Part shown: positions 22,801-33,358 of the stretch, piece after piece | Layout of the letters: the number at the start of each line of letters is the position of its first letter | How positions within the stretch are numbered: the stretch's first letter is position 1 | Source of the DNA: Dendrophyllia cribrosa | Lineage: Eukaryota; Cnidaria; Anthozoa; Scleractinia; Dendrophylliidae | Assembly: GCA_024195265.1 (NCBI GenBank) | Contig: JAJLRJ010000007.1 | Span: 25,181,934 to 25,245,933, forward strand | Length of the DNA stretch: 64,000 nt | Direction of reading: 5' to 3' | The notes under the pieces: model-generated | Database searches by the model: none | The model's input: only the letters and a program-made list of their open reading frames with translations | What the model was told of the DNA's origin: nothing | Position numbers and translations under genes: made by a program

Positions 22801-24579
22801 CATTCATCAATCTTTGAGCATTCTGTGCACATGTACCCTGTATCTAAAAGATCTTAGGTGAAGCAATTCTAAAATACCAACCACTTATTTAAAACACAGT
22901 CGTACGACTTACTGCATGAGTGTTTTATATAATGAAACATGCAGACTACAAAGGGATACATCCTTATTCAATAGTAATTGGACTCAGTGCAATTCAGGGA
23001 GTATTCAGGCGAGTAATTTCAAATGGAACGAGTGCATAGCTGAGGGCGATTTGAAATTGATTGATGTGTGCGCAACGTATGTATCCAATTACAGCTATCC
23101 AATTACAAAAAGTTAAATTGGATAGCTGTAATTGGTTATACCCACGTGACCGTGCGCCAATTACGTGTGAGATAGGCCCGCTGATGACCAATCACATTCG
23201 AGAATTTGGTAATCTTAATACGATAATAATAATAATAATAATAATAAAGTTTTTTATCTGCACATTTAAAAATCTCAACATGTTTAAAAATCTCAGCTAA
23301 TTGTGCTTCCAAAATGCAATTGTAAAAAAAAATTAATTAATGCATTGAAATGCAAATTTGCATTATATTAAACGGTTTGGCATTCTGGAATAAATATAGC
23401 CCAGCTGATAAATGGCTTAACTTTTATCTGATAGCTGAGAAAAGGCTGAAAAAATAAACTGTTGTTGTCGCATCACAGGAAAGGCTCTATGACCATCCAG
23501 AGCTGAGCACTTCCTTAAGTGTGATTTTGGAGATTATACTCCCAAAACAAAAAATAAACTAATCACTAAGATTATAACATCCCCTTGAAGACCCTCTAAT
23601 GCACAATAAGGGCCGATTCACACTGTGACATAAGCATAAGCATAAGCCAACATAAGCAGACTCAGTAACATGTTATTCATTAGTTCCAATTGTTCGAACA
23701 AAACAGAACAATAGGCACTAATGATCAACGTGTTACTGAGTCTGCGTATGTTGGCTTATGCTTATGCTTATGTCACAGAATTCCTAGCCTAAATGTCCTC
23801 TGCAAACTCCACTTGGACTTGGAACACAATGTAATAATACAATGTTAGGAGCTATAATTTTCCATGGTACATATATAAACTTAAGTTTATAAACTATAGC
23901 ACAAACAATGACTTCAGTTAAACTATTCTAAAATTATTAAAGCAGATGGCAAACATTTTATCGAACGAAAGGAGCAACTGCTTGTATCAATATTTCATCG
24001 TTTTTAAACGATGATAAAAGTCCTCGCTGATTTCAACTTGGGTTTCAATGATCGTGTTTTTGTGAAAAGAACAAATCGCCAAAAGTGATGAAAGCAAAAA
24101 AAATATTAACTTAACAAAAACAAAATAACGGCTTAAATAGTGAAAATTCCACAAGAATGGCAATTTTGATTACTTGACCGACCGCCTGTGCTCACGAACT
24201 CATATTATTTTGATGAACTGTAATCCACTTCCATCCATGCAATCCTACACTTTATCTCCAAACTACTGCTTCTGATTTGCTCGATAGCATACTTGTATCC
24301 AATTTATAGATGTAAATTTGGTTGCATTTGGCGATAACATGGCTTTACATGGATTTTCCGTCACAAAGTTTACTGCCCGTAGCGAATTACTGACGGCCGA
24401 CGGCTATATATTCAACAAGTTGCTCCCGGTATCATCACGTGAAAAATTGCCCTTCATCGATTTAGCATCCTTTGCTTTTGGAATATAAAATTAGGTGATA
24501 TAAATATTTATAATTATAAGCTTAAGCTTTATCTTTTATAGTAATAAATGAATTATACATGCATTTACTTACCAGCCAT
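17115..24579 (-). CDS. Zinc-ribbon protein with a Ser/Pro tandem-repeat region (predicted multi-exon gene)
   Basis: Predicted minus-strand exons are 24573-24579 (ATGGCTG|GTAAGT), 21947-22009, a tentative 10-nt exon 21287-21296, 20559-20711, 19715-19889, 19243-19356, 18033-18959 and 17149-17395. Without a further splice the last exon runs to a TAG at 17115. Phases agree across all junctions (the micro-exon requires an AG two bases later at the next acceptor). The fourth exon codes a zinc ribbon (C-x2-C-x10-C-x2-C). The fifth has a normal globular composition with DTVVCYGTQGAGVSFIG. The seventh is almost entirely a 16-residue repeat. The last codes an ordinary-looking domain beginning DQMIVYMLDG. 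Family and function are not recognised. The 5' exons are less certain than the four 3' ones. Introns host several MITEs. Confidence 0.5.
18045..18935 (-). repeat. 48-bp coding minisatellite (about 18 units)
   Basis: Eighteen in-register units of 48 bp encode S-A-T-S-I-A-K-S-P-N-T-Q-R-G-S-A with few substitutions (K/E/D, R/I, A/S, S/N). All substitutions preserve the frame. Each unit has an SPNT motif, a possible proline-directed kinase site. The other frame is open only because 48 is divisible by three. The unit end, SPN-x-TG, also ends the separate exon 19243-19356. Confidence 0.9.
20093..20316. mobile_element. Harbinger-type MITE (TAA duplication)
   Basis: 224 bp with ends CACAGGAAAAAATACC and GGTATTTTTTCCTGTG and TAA on both sides (20090-20092, 20317-20319). 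The arms pair over most of the length, including GTGAGACAAGTCCCAACC/GGTTGGGACTTGTCTCAC. It lies in an intron of the minus-strand gene. Confidence 0.8.
20765..21187. mobile_element. TTAA-flanked MITE
   Basis: 423 bp between TTAA at 20761-20764 and 21188-21191. The termini have CCCGGGGG...GTACTC in inverted orientation, with a C16 run in the right one. The interior repeats the motif GTCTAGGATAGGGTA. I recall sequences of this kind as very common in coral genomes. No ORF. Confidence 0.7.
21421..21681. mobile_element. Foldback element with an AT-repeat loop
   Basis: The left arm 21421-21502 and right arm 21600-21681 are reverse complements over about 82 bp (TATAAACTGCCAGATAAATA). The loop contains an (AT)n run at about 21504-21526. 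Ends are TATAAACTG/CAGTTTATA, so a TA duplication is possible. Confidence 0.75.
22166..22346. mobile_element. Foldback MITE, 181 bp
   Basis: Arms GGCCATTTCCGA.../...TCGGAAATGGCC pair over about 85 bp, with TAGCCTCTCTATCAAAGCG in both. The short loop is AT-rich. A 3-bp AAT flanks both sides with one extra base on the left, so the target duplication is uncertain. Confidence 0.75.
22768..22800. repeat. AAT microsatellite
   Basis: An (AAT)n run of 11 units. A shorter one lies at about 23223-23247. Confidence 0.85.
23085..23135. repeat. Short perfect hairpin
   Basis: CCAATTACAGCTATCCAATT and its exact reverse complement are separated by 11 bases. Possibly the remnant of a small MITE. Confidence 0.65.
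23610..23789. mobile_element. Foldback MITE with TAA flanks
   Basis: 180 bp. The inner arms CTGTGACATAAGCATAAGCA.../...TGCTTATGCTTATGTCACAG pair almost perfectly for about 50 bp; the outermost 12 bases have diverged. TAA flanks both ends (23607-23609, 23790-23792), suggesting Harbinger-type integration. Confidence 0.65.
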
Positions 24580-26782
24580 GACCTCGACCTTTCAATATTG
24601 TTCTCCTATAATTGCCTTTGATTAGGTCCCAGGATTTTGCAGATATCTTTCGGGCGTTAATGATAATCATTATTTTAAAGCGATTTAAGATTTAATGATA
24701 ATCATTATTTTGGTCTCGAGATCATGTTGAGTGATAATTAAAATAATATATTATAATTATAATAAGAACCTTCCCAGCACCCTTTGCACCAGAAAAATTT
24801 TTGATGCAAAATAACTCTGTCAATTTTGAGTGTATGAGGATACTACACCACATGCTATTTACACCTACCATAAAATACCTATTTTAATTGACTAAGTGCG
24901 ATGACGTAATCAGTCACGTGACTATGCCCCCAAGTGCCTTTAAACGTTTTTTAGAAACATGCTTTGATAAATTTAAATACAGTCAACGTGGCAAGGAAGG
25001 CATTCGCTTGCCACATTTCGTCATGCCCGGTATGGTTCTGGATTTTCAAAATTAAGGGGGCTATACACATGAGCAAATAGGGGGTCTGGGGACTTATATC
25101 TTTGTATACATGTATCTTTGAAAGGGTGAAATGCAAAGTTAAAAAAATTTGTATGTTGGTAGATATAAGTATAAAGATAAGTTTTTTATCAACATCATTG
25201 GTATGACGTCTTGAATCACATGACCAGAACGCACGAAAGTTGACTGATTTTTGGCCCGTTTCCGGTTCCAGTTCCCGTTTTATTAACTTAAATAAATCGC
25301 CGCTTTTCCACCCAGTTAAATTTCATGCTATTTTTGTGTATAAAAAAGGCCATTATTACTCCTCCAGTAAAACTGAGTAAAAATGAAGCATACGAAAAAA
25401 GTTGTACACGTTGAAAATCCATCCTTTCCTGATCCTGTTCAGCGACTTTTCAGTTTAAAGCTATAAACAAATCTGCATAAGTGGTTTTTATCTTACCTCT
25501 TACCAATGGCGTTGGCAGATTTTCTGTAGCATTTTTCTTTCATACCAATCAGGGGTTAGATTTTTATTCTCCACCCCAGTCCGCTCGGTCCACTTTCCCT
25601 CCCCCGCTCGGGTTTGCAGGACATGGTCAGTGGGAGGACTGGTTCGAGTTTGAAAACGGGGTCACATCGTCAGCCCGCTGATCTGCTCTTTTCGTACGGG
25701 TGGTTCCCTGTGGGCAGTTTCGGACGTTTGAGGTGTCAATGTGTTAAGTAAAACAATATGATTGCATGATGATAAATTTTATCATATGACTCATGCAGCC
25801 CTGCGAGCCTTTTCTTTGTTAAACAAAAAAAATAAAAAACCGTAGATAGAAGTCTGGTATGAAGGCTGTACATATACATCCCTTAACCTACAACCTTGCA
25901 TGTTAAAATTTCAAGCAAATTTTGTCTCCAATTTGGTCATATGATAAAATACTTATTGACTATAGGTTATGTCAGGCTGCATGGGAGAATATTTGGCCCT
26001 CGGTAATGGCGACACAGACCTGCGCTCCGTCCGTATACCACAACCTCAAGCCAAAATATTCAGTTCTCCCACTTAGTCAGTAAGTACATAGGATATATTA
26101 GGGAAGAGAAATTATATTATTAATTTTTGGGATGTTTAAGGGTATTGTTTGGTTGCACTTCGGATCCAGACTATGTCATGACTAAACATTAATTTGCATA
26201 ATCCATGACTGTGAATGACTCTGATTCTTAACATTAGGATAGTCCATATCAATTTCATACCCTTTATTGATCATTGAAATCACAACTTGAATTCAAATCA
26301 TAACATAACAAAAGAAAAGTGTGCACTCTGATTGGTTAAAATGTTATTTTCTATTTGCCCATGGGTGAACACTGATGAATGCTACAGGTAGCACGCACTC
26401 AAAGTAGTGTGCATCAACTTTTTTACATTTGATTATAATTTGTTTTTATGGCAGAGTTTGCAAAGGTTTTTATCCTAATGTTGAGAGAAATTGAACAAAA
26501 TTCATTCAGGCTAACAAAAAATATTTGACAATCCACACTGAGACCAAAGACTACTTAATCAGCAAGACAATTTTTTTCATTAAAAATCTTTGCAAAGAAT
26601 GACTTGAACATGCAATAGTGCATGCATATGGTGACAGATTCCCATATTCGTCAATACCCTTCTTCCTGTAAGCAGATTTAAATGTTTTTCTCTTTTGATT
26701 GTGTTATAAAAGAAATGGTAAATGTAGCAGCTGTGCAACCATTAAGTTTTGGATGCACTTGGGAGGTTTGCTAAGCACTTAA
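24580..26782. other. Intergenic, upstream of the minus-strand gene
   Basis: Contains the presumed promoter of the minus-strand gene just above 24580. It also has two copies of AATGATAATCATTATTTT (about 24658 and 24696) and a small inverted repeat, GGGAGAATATTTGGC against GCCAAAATATTCAGTTCTCCC, at about 25984-26070. A 27-codon ATG frame at 25383-25466 is too short to support. Nothing else recognised. Confidence 0.4.
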
Positions 26783-27220
26783 AGTGCCCATAACGTTTAT
26801 TTTTTTATTTTCTCATCTGAATGTAAACATTACACAAGGAACCTCTGCAAAATAATTTCGCGCTTTGCACAAAACGCGAATTTTTTATTAATATTTCAAA
26901 TCTTTAAAATCCTATTTTTTGGCGGTATACCTGTCCCGCTGTTAAGAAGGCCAGCGGGCTCACATGTTCCTTAATCTACGTCACAGTTCCTTTGTTTGAA
27001 GTCACGTGTTCCTTAATCTACGTCACAGATCCTTTGTTAACCAAGAGGGAACGAGAGGAGACTAATGCGAATGGTGGAGCAAAATGGCGGCAAATTTCGA
27101 AGACTTTTAAAAATCATAAAAAAAATTCATGTTTCGCTGAAATCAAAATTTTTTCGCATACGTTCATTACGTGACATTAGATTTAGATGAGAAAATAAAA
27201 AGGAAATCGTTATGGGCACT
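26783..27220. mobile_element. TTAA-flanked MITE, 438 bp
   Basis: Ends AGTGCCCATAACG and CGTTATGGGCACT, flanked by TTAA at 26779-26782 and 27221-27224. The inverted arms extend about 40 bp (to TTTTCTCATCT). No coding capacity. It lies just upstream of the Helitron-like ORFs. Confidence 0.8.
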
Positions 27221-27409
27221 TTAAGAAGGAAGAGTTGCTCTCGGCTATCACCTCAAGCAGGTTCTTACATTTCTTTTGTGCTTAGCAATCTCCTGTGTGC
27301 ATCCATAACTTTATGGTTGCACGCTGCACATTAAACAACTTCTTTTAGCAAAAATAATGTCTCATTTTTTGTTCGATAATTTCATGATGTTTTCAGGTTG
27401 TATTTCAAG

Positions 27410-28180
27410 ATGCCCAAGAAGTTTTGGACAAGTGAAATGAACAGGGACTTGAGGAAGTGTGCTGAGGTGGCTAAGGAGAAGGAGGGAGAGGTTGGTTTGT
27501 TGTTTTGTAGTTTTCTTGAGGCTGAGTGGAAGAAACTGCACCCCAACACCAAATTTAATCGACATCGCTTATTGCAAAAGTATGAATATCTACAGGGTAA
27601 AGACATTGCTCAACCAGTTGAAAAAACAAGTGAAACCTCAGAAGGGAAACATAATGGTCAAGGTGGTGCAATTGAAATGTCAGACGAAAAGGATGATCGG
27701 CACCTCAAAACAGACTGGACATCAAACATGCTAAAAGATCTGGAGAAGTGCAGAGAGAAAGCCTTGGAGGTTAAAAAAACAATGAAAGAAAAGAACATCA
27801 ACATTTCATACATGAAGATCATGCATAAAGAGTGGTTGAAACTGTATCCAAGCAGCAAACTTTCCGCAAATAATTTGCAAACACGGCTGTTTGCTTATCA
27901 AAAGCAAAAGGAGACAGCTAAGAGCAAAAAGGAACCTATGAAGTGGACAACACAAATGCTTTCTGATCTCAAGAAGTGCTACAATAAAGCATTACAAGTC
28001 CAAGAGGATGTGAAAAACCATGATAGACGTGTGTCCTACATGAATGTAATGCTAAAGGAGTGGTTAAAACTCTATCCTGAAAGCACCCTGACAAAAGACA
28101 ATCTGCAAGCAAGGATGTGGAAGTGCCAGAAAGACAAAACTCCCAGCAATATGATCAAGGGAAGTGATGGAAGCCAATGA
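27410..28180 (+). CDS. Triple Myb/SANT-like repeat protein of the Helitron-like element
   Basis: 256 residues from ATG 27410, preceded by a good acceptor (GATGTTTTCAG) that may start its exon. Three tandem domains of about 70 residues (about 4-60, 98-165, 172-240) share the pattern W-T-x2-M-x2-D-L-x2-C, then Y-M-x2-M-x-K-E-W-L-K-L-Y-P-x-S-x-L, then N-L-Q-x-R. This resembles Myb/SANT-like DNA-binding folds; that assignment is inference. The stop TGA (28178-28180) overlaps the Rep start codon region (ATG 28167) in another frame. Either translation is coupled or a frameshift separates what was one protein. It is probably a DNA-binding accessory or N-terminal part of the Helitron transposase. Confidence 0.65.
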   Translation: MPKKFWTSEMNRDLRKCAEVAKEKEGEVGLLFCSFLEAEWKKLHPNTKFNRHRLLQKYEYLQGKDIAQPVEKTSETSEGKHNGQGGAIEMSDEKDDRHLKTDWTSNMLKDLEKCREKALEVKKTMKEKNINISYMKIMHKEWLKLYPSSKLSANNLQTRLFAYQKQKETAKSKKEPMKWTTQMLSDLKKCYNKALQVQEDVKNHDRRVSYMNVMLKEWLKLYPESTLTKDNLQARMWKCQKDKTPSNMIKGSDGSQ

Positions 28181-30731
28181 CAGCTCAGTGGAGAATGCAG
28201 CAACAAGTACACATGAAGGTACATGTAAGCCATGTGATGACAGACAGAAAGGGGAATTAAAAAGTCTCAAAGATCTTGCAACCACCCACTCATCCCCAAA
28301 TGATTGTGACAAGGAGAAGGCAAAGAAGAAATGGTTACCTGAGCATGCCAATATGCCTCAAGACCAAGGAATGATGTATTCCATGCGAGTGTTTGGTCAG
28401 CGTCACTCAGCAAAACCTTTGTTTGATGGGATCTGTTACAACTGTGGGATGATGCTTTTTGTTCGAGTTTCAGAGGGTCACAAGTTCCTGATCCACAGAG
28501 ATGTGTTAAGTATGGAACAAGCCCCAGTGCAAAGCCTTTATGAGGATCTGCCCACATTGCCATTTGAGAAGTCAAGCGTGCAGTGGTATTCCTGCAAGCT
28601 GTGCAGCAAAGGCATTCATCAGTTGTTTTCGTGCATTGATCCAGAAACAGGCCTGCAGAAGGTTCCACACGAGGTGAAGAATCTGAAGTCATCATATGAG
28701 CGTGGCCAGGTGTCCCTTTGTGGGCTGTTTTCCACAACCTTGAAACGGGCTGATCCTTCTAAAAGAGTGTGGCCGCACTTTGCAGGAGAAGTGAACATCC
28801 TCCACAAATTGAATCAGCACTACTACGGAATGTACGGCTTTCTAGTGGCTAAAGAGAAGCCAGTGAAAAATGAAGGATCACACCAGAGAATTGCAACAGC
28901 ATTGAAGTGGCTGAAATTAAACAACCGGCTGTATGCAAATTTCTTCAGTAACTACGAGACCCTCTATCGGTTCAGGCCAGAGAATCCTTTGTCTATTGCT
29001 TTTGCACACGGAGTGAGAGATGCAAAGGGTGGTTCACTAGAAGAACAACTGGGCCAAGAGTCGGCTGCATTGGTTGTGCCATTTTCAGAAGAAAGAAATG
29101 CCCCACAACTCCATGAGTGTGAAGATGTTGCTGGAATCCAGCATCCAGAAAGGAAAGCCCCTGAAGAAGTTGTAAAGGCAGAGAAAGAGATTTTGTCCAT
29201 GACAAAAGTGACATACCAGGATCCTAACCTTGAAGCCAAAGCATGGCCCCATCTGTTCCCCTATGGCAGTGGAAGCTGGGCTCATGGACTAGGTTTTACT
29301 CCTAGTGAGTATTGCAAGCTGAGACTTCTCAACTATGGCAATCGCTGGCGTAAAGACCCACAGTGGGCATTTTTCTGGTTTGATCGACTTACCAAGAGTC
29401 GCATATTCTATTACAACCGTGCCAGGAAGGTAAGACGCACTGGCAGAGATGTGCCACTGATGTCAAAGTCCATTAAACAAGAAAATCCTTATGATGTGTA
29501 TGGCACAGAGGTCCCAAATACTATCCCTGGCAGCAAAGGGTACTGGAGTAGCCGTCTGCTTGACCTCTTGGCAATGAGTAGAGAGTTGGGGAAGCCTGAC
29601 TTTTTCGTGACCTTAACTCAAAATGATGCATGGCCAGAACTGCAGGCACACATTACCTGTGGAGCTGGAAAAACTGCTGAAGGTCTAGATTTTGTCGCAT
29701 CTCTGCCTAAACACATGTCTCAGGATCCTGCAATGGAATTTCCTACTGAGACGGTTGTGGCATTTCAAAAGCGTTTTCAGCTGTTTCGAGAAAAAGTTCT
29801 TGAAGATGCAAATGGTCCACTGGGGAAAGTCAATGATTGCTGGTGGAGAGTGGAGTTTCAGCGGCGCGGAGCTTTGCACGTCCACATGGTAGTGTGGTGC
29901 GAGTCTGACACGATTCCAGAGGATGCAGTTATTGCTGAGTTTCCACGAAGTAAAGATGTTGATGACCAGTTTACACAAGCTTGTCGATCGTACGTCCAAA
30001 AATTCCAGATACACGGTACGTGTGTTTCAGAGAGATGTTTCAAAGGACCTGGTGGAAAGGTCCTTGATCACTGCAAGTATGGTTTTCCTTTCACAATTGA
30101 AGATAGTGACAGACTGGATGAAAGTGGCATGAGAATGCTCTATCAGAGAAGATGCAAAGAAGACAGCAGAGTGGTTCCCTACAACCTGCCAATCTTGCTT
30201 TTGATGGGTGCCCATGTCAACATCCAGCGAGTGACATCTGGTGGGTGGGAGCTGTACCTTGCTAAATATGTTGCGAAAGCTGAACCATCATTCGATTTAA
30301 AGTTGCCAGAAGACACATCAGAACCTGAACGATATCTAAGGACTCGAATAGTGGGAAGGCTTGAAGTGGAAAACAACCTCCTGGGCTTTAATGTTTGCAG
30401 ATCAAGCCGTACCATCATTTACCTTCCGACCACAATCAAGCCTGATTATGGTTTCCTTAAAAGGAAGAAGCACCTGCCTGAAGATCCCTCTTCCACTGAT
30501 GTGTTCTATGACACACTGTTTGACAAGTATCTTGACAGACCAGATGAACTGCGAGGTAATCTATATCCAGACTATGTTCGACACTACATGTTCAACACAA
30601 CTCAAGCGCAGAGGATTCCACGTGATCGTGTTTCTAGTGGAAGTATTGATGATGGCAGTGATGATAACAGCAGTGATACTAGTTCAGATGATGACGCTGT
30701 ACCAGAAGCAGTTCCTATGAGTGTGAACTGA
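28167..30731 (+). CDS. Helitron Rep (HUH endonuclease) protein
   Basis: An uninterrupted ORF of 854 residues from ATG 28167. It contains the Helitron Rep motifs in order: FFVTLTQND, then FQRRGALHVHMVVW with the HUH histidine pair H-V-H, then YLAKYVAK with the two candidate catalytic tyrosines. A Cys-rich N-terminal part (GICYNCGMM, CKLCSKG) resembles the zinc-binding Helitron-like N-terminal domain. The enzyme class nicks and joins single strands for rolling-circle transposition. The acidic Ser/Asp tail ends 40 bases before the helicase frame, which in other Helitrons is usually fused to Rep. The TGA at 30729-30731 may therefore be a lesion. Confidence 0.85.
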   Translation: MEANDSSVENAATSTHEGTCKPCDDRQKGELKSLKDLATTHSSPNDCDKEKAKKKWLPEHANMPQDQGMMYSMRVFGQRHSAKPLFDGICYNCGMMLFVRVSEGHKFLIHRDVLSMEQAPVQSLYEDLPTLPFEKSSVQWYSCKLCSKGIHQLFSCIDPETGLQKVPHEVKNLKSSYERGQVSLCGLFSTTLKRADPSKRVWPHFAGEVNILHKLNQHYYGMYGFLVAKEKPVKNEGSHQRIATALKWLKLNNRLYANFFSNYETLYRFRPENPLSIAFAHGVRDAKGGSLEEQLGQESAALVVPFSEERNAPQLHECEDVAGIQHPERKAPEEVVKAEKEILSMTKVTYQDPNLEAKAWPHLFPYGSGSWAHGLGFTPSEYCKLRLLNYGNRWRKDPQWAFFWFDRLTKSRIFYYNRARKVRRTGRDVPLMSKSIKQENPYDVYGTEVPNTIPGSKGYWSSRLLDLLAMSRELGKPDFFVTLTQNDAWPELQAHITCGAGKTAEGLDFVASLPKHMSQDPAMEFPTETVVAFQKRFQLFREKVLEDANGPLGKVNDCWWRVEFQRRGALHVHMVVWCESDTIPEDAVIAEFPRSKDVDDQFTQACRSYVQKFQIHGTCVSERCFKGPGGKVLDHCKYGFPFTIEDSDRLDESGMRMLYQRRCKEDSRVVPYNLPILLLMGAHVNIQRVTSGGWELYLAKYVAKAEPSFDLKLPEDTSEPERYLRTRIVGRLEVENNLLGFNVCRSSRTIIYLPTTIKPDYGFLKRKKHLPEDPSSTDVFYDTLFDKYLDRPDELRGNLYPDYVRHYMFNTTQAQRIPRDRVSSGSIDDGSDDNSSDTSSDDDAVPEAVPMSVN

Positions 30732-30780
30732 AATAAAACATGTAAAACGTCGAAGGCCAAGAGGTAAAGAATTGTGCAAA

Positions 30781-33358
30781 ATGCCAATTAAAAGGTCAAG
30801 AGATGCATCAGGACAAGCTAGATCTTCTACAAAAAGGAGGGAGGTATCTTTCATTGACAAGAAAAGAAGAACAATGAAAAGGAGAAAAGCTGGCAAAGAG
30901 GCTATTCCACGTTGGCAGTTCTTCATTCCTACCGGAGAGCAGCAAGAGAAGTACTATGAGCAAAAGTTACTTCTGAATGTACCATTGACCAGAGAAGACA
31001 TTCCATCCATATTCTCAGTGAACAACTTGTCAAAGACTTTCTTGGAAGAATGTGCAATTCGAGGTCTTCTTGACGAGGCAAAAGATGGAATTCATGCTCT
31101 CCAGGAAGCCAACAATCGAGGATTTTCAATGGAGCAACTGCAAAAGTTGGCACAGACTCTGGTCGATTGCAATATGCTGTCAAGTGAAGCTTGCAAAAAT
31201 TTCTTGGGAGAAGTTTCAGAATCACGGCCAAAGTTAGAGCAAGAAGGAGAGGTCACAGAAACTGACATCTTAAATGAGGATGGCATTTTGGCTGACTTGG
31301 CGCCAAAGGTTGAGCAGTATGATTTGGGGACTGTGGTGGAAACCCTGACGCCGACACAACGAAAAGTCTATGACTGGGTCGTCGATAGGTTGTCTAGGGG
31401 AGAGCAGATTCAGGCATGTATTTGTGGTCCAGCAGGCACCGGTAAATCTTACCTACTGAAAGCCATTGTGGAGCACATGAAACAGGTTGCAAACATACCG
31501 GTCTCCAAGTTAGGTACAACAGGCGTATCGGCAGTTGTGGTTGGTGGTACAACTGTCCACAACTTTTTTCAAATGGACATCAACTGTCAAAGTTATCTGG
31601 AGAAGGGTACTTTAGAGCACAAGATCATTAGAGACACTGCAGTCCTTATGATAGACGAGTTCTCCATGCTGGAATTCAATGTTTTTCATGCCATGGACAG
31701 AATAACCAGGCAGGTATCTATTCCAAGGAATCGACGTTCTCCTTTTGGAGGCAAGCACATCATTCTGATGGGCGATCCTGCTCAACTTCCAACCATTGAC
31801 AAGGATATTTATGACAGCTGGCTATGGCAGAATTTTGACATCTTGATGCTCAAGGAGGCCAAAAGGCAAGCAGATGCTGCCTTTTCCAGCATGTTAAACA
31901 AAGTCAGGCTTGGCATAGCAGAGGAGGAAGTCAGGAAGGTTCTAAGTACGTGTCGTTGGCAGTGATCATGACATTGACCTCAGTGATGGCTGCATCATTG
32001 TTGCACTGCGGTGTGAAAGGGATTACTGGAATGACAAGTTCTTGCAGAGAATGGAAGAGGAAGAGCATGTGTTTGAGGCTATTGATACCGATGGAAATGG
32101 AAATCCATTGAGTGCTACAGACCAGGATAAAGTGAAGATCTACCATAGAGAACGCCTTCCAGATAAGTTGGTGCTCAAAGTGGGAGCAAGAGTGCTTCTC
32201 TTGAAAAACGTAGATGTTCAAAATGGATGGGTGAATGGCACGAGTGCTGCTGTTGTGCGTATCCTGGGCGACTGCACATTTATCAAGCACATGAAAAACG
32301 GCAGCATTCTCCCTTTGTCTCGATTTCGACAAAACTTGACCCACAGAGCTTGGACTGCAACAACTGTCAGGCAACAGTTTCCACTGGTTCTTGGTTGGGC
32401 AGTGACAGTTCATAAGGTATGCACAATATTATATTCATTAACTTTGAACAAATTTAGAACCTCATTTTTTTGTAAAGATCAAAGGCTCCTATGAGACAAT
32501 TTGTGAGTTCTACATGCTCTAAATAAAAGATTCCTTGCCAAACGATTTATATAGTGGCAAGCATTGTTGCATCAGCTCTGTGTTGAAAAACCTGTATTAC
32601 AGATTTTGAGTACGACCCGAGGGAATTACTTACAGTGTAGGTGTTCATTTTGTGTACAAAAATGAGTATTAAAGAATTTATTCTGTAAGGGTTTTTTTTT
32701 TGCATTTCAAATGGCGAAAGCCTGTCTTTTTACCATTGATGTATCTGAAAACCTTATTCACTGGTCAGCGGAATTAACAAGAACAATTTTCAGCCAATTG
32801 AGAGAGTGAAATTCAATGCTTGCGCATATTAACAAGGCAACAAGAAATATGCAAAATTTTATGTGAATTGCAAAATTATATCTCAAAGAAGTTTACTGAT
32901 GACAACAAAAGTCAATAGAAAATAAAATTTTTGAAGGCTCTAGTCTTGATGAAAAAAAAAAGTTAGACTTTATTCTATTGAAGGAAGACCAAATGCCGAT
33001 TGTCAATTTTAATGAAAGCATATTGTTTATGACATTCAATCATTTCCTTTCATGTGCATAGACATGCATAACGATGCAAGATATTTTTTCCCAGGTTCAA
33101 GGCATGGAACCAAAGAAAACATACGTTCTTCTAAATGAGAACTTCTTTGCCTCTGGTCAGGCCTATGTTGCAGTAAGCCGTGTGAAGCGATTGGAAGACC
33201 TGCATCTCTTGGAGTTTGATCCAAGTGCCATCTACTTGGCTGAACGTCAGAGAGAACTGCTGAAGTGGATGGAGAATGTTGACTTGTGTGCTGATAGAGA
33301 TTCCACAAGTCGTTTGTGGTCTCCCATGCCAACACTTCCAAACTTTTCGTTAAAACTT
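30781..33358 (+). pseudogene. Pif1-type helicase of the Helitron-like element (frameshifted, truncated)
   Basis: Segments are 30781-31965, about 31958-32416 in the +1 frame, and 33095-33358. Segment 1 has Walker A GPAGTGKS, motif Ia GTTGVSAVVVGGTTVHNF, Walker B MIDEFSML and GDPAQLPTI. A single-base shift near 31955 ends frame 1; the next frame continues at once with SDHDIDLSDGC. Segment 2 ends at VTVHK with a donor (AAG|GTATGC). The acceptor TTTCCCAG at 33094 resumes in phase with VQGMEPKKTY and motif VI (YVAVSRVKRLEDL), so a 678-bp intron at 32417-33094 is likely. Homology ends near 33358 at the junction with the element A-family fragment. Upstream of ATG 30781 the frame is open and basic, supporting an original fusion to Rep. 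Confidence 0.75.

Larger units (their letters stand above)
27221..33358 (+). mobile_element. Helitron-like element, 3' end truncated
   Basis: Three plus-strand coding blocks in order: triple Myb/SANT-like ORF, HUH-type Rep ORF, Pif1-type helicase in pieces. The element end motifs (5' TC, 3' hairpin with CTRR) were not located. On the right, coding similarity stops at about 33358, where a minus-strand fragment of the element A family begins, so the Helitron end is lost or displaced. The left boundary given is only the end of the adjacent MITE. Confidence 0.7.

Noticed and set aside
28267..31286. Many minus-strand ORFs of 60-160 codons opposite Rep and helicase
   Set aside because: They are antisense shadows of a strongly supported plus-strand coding region.
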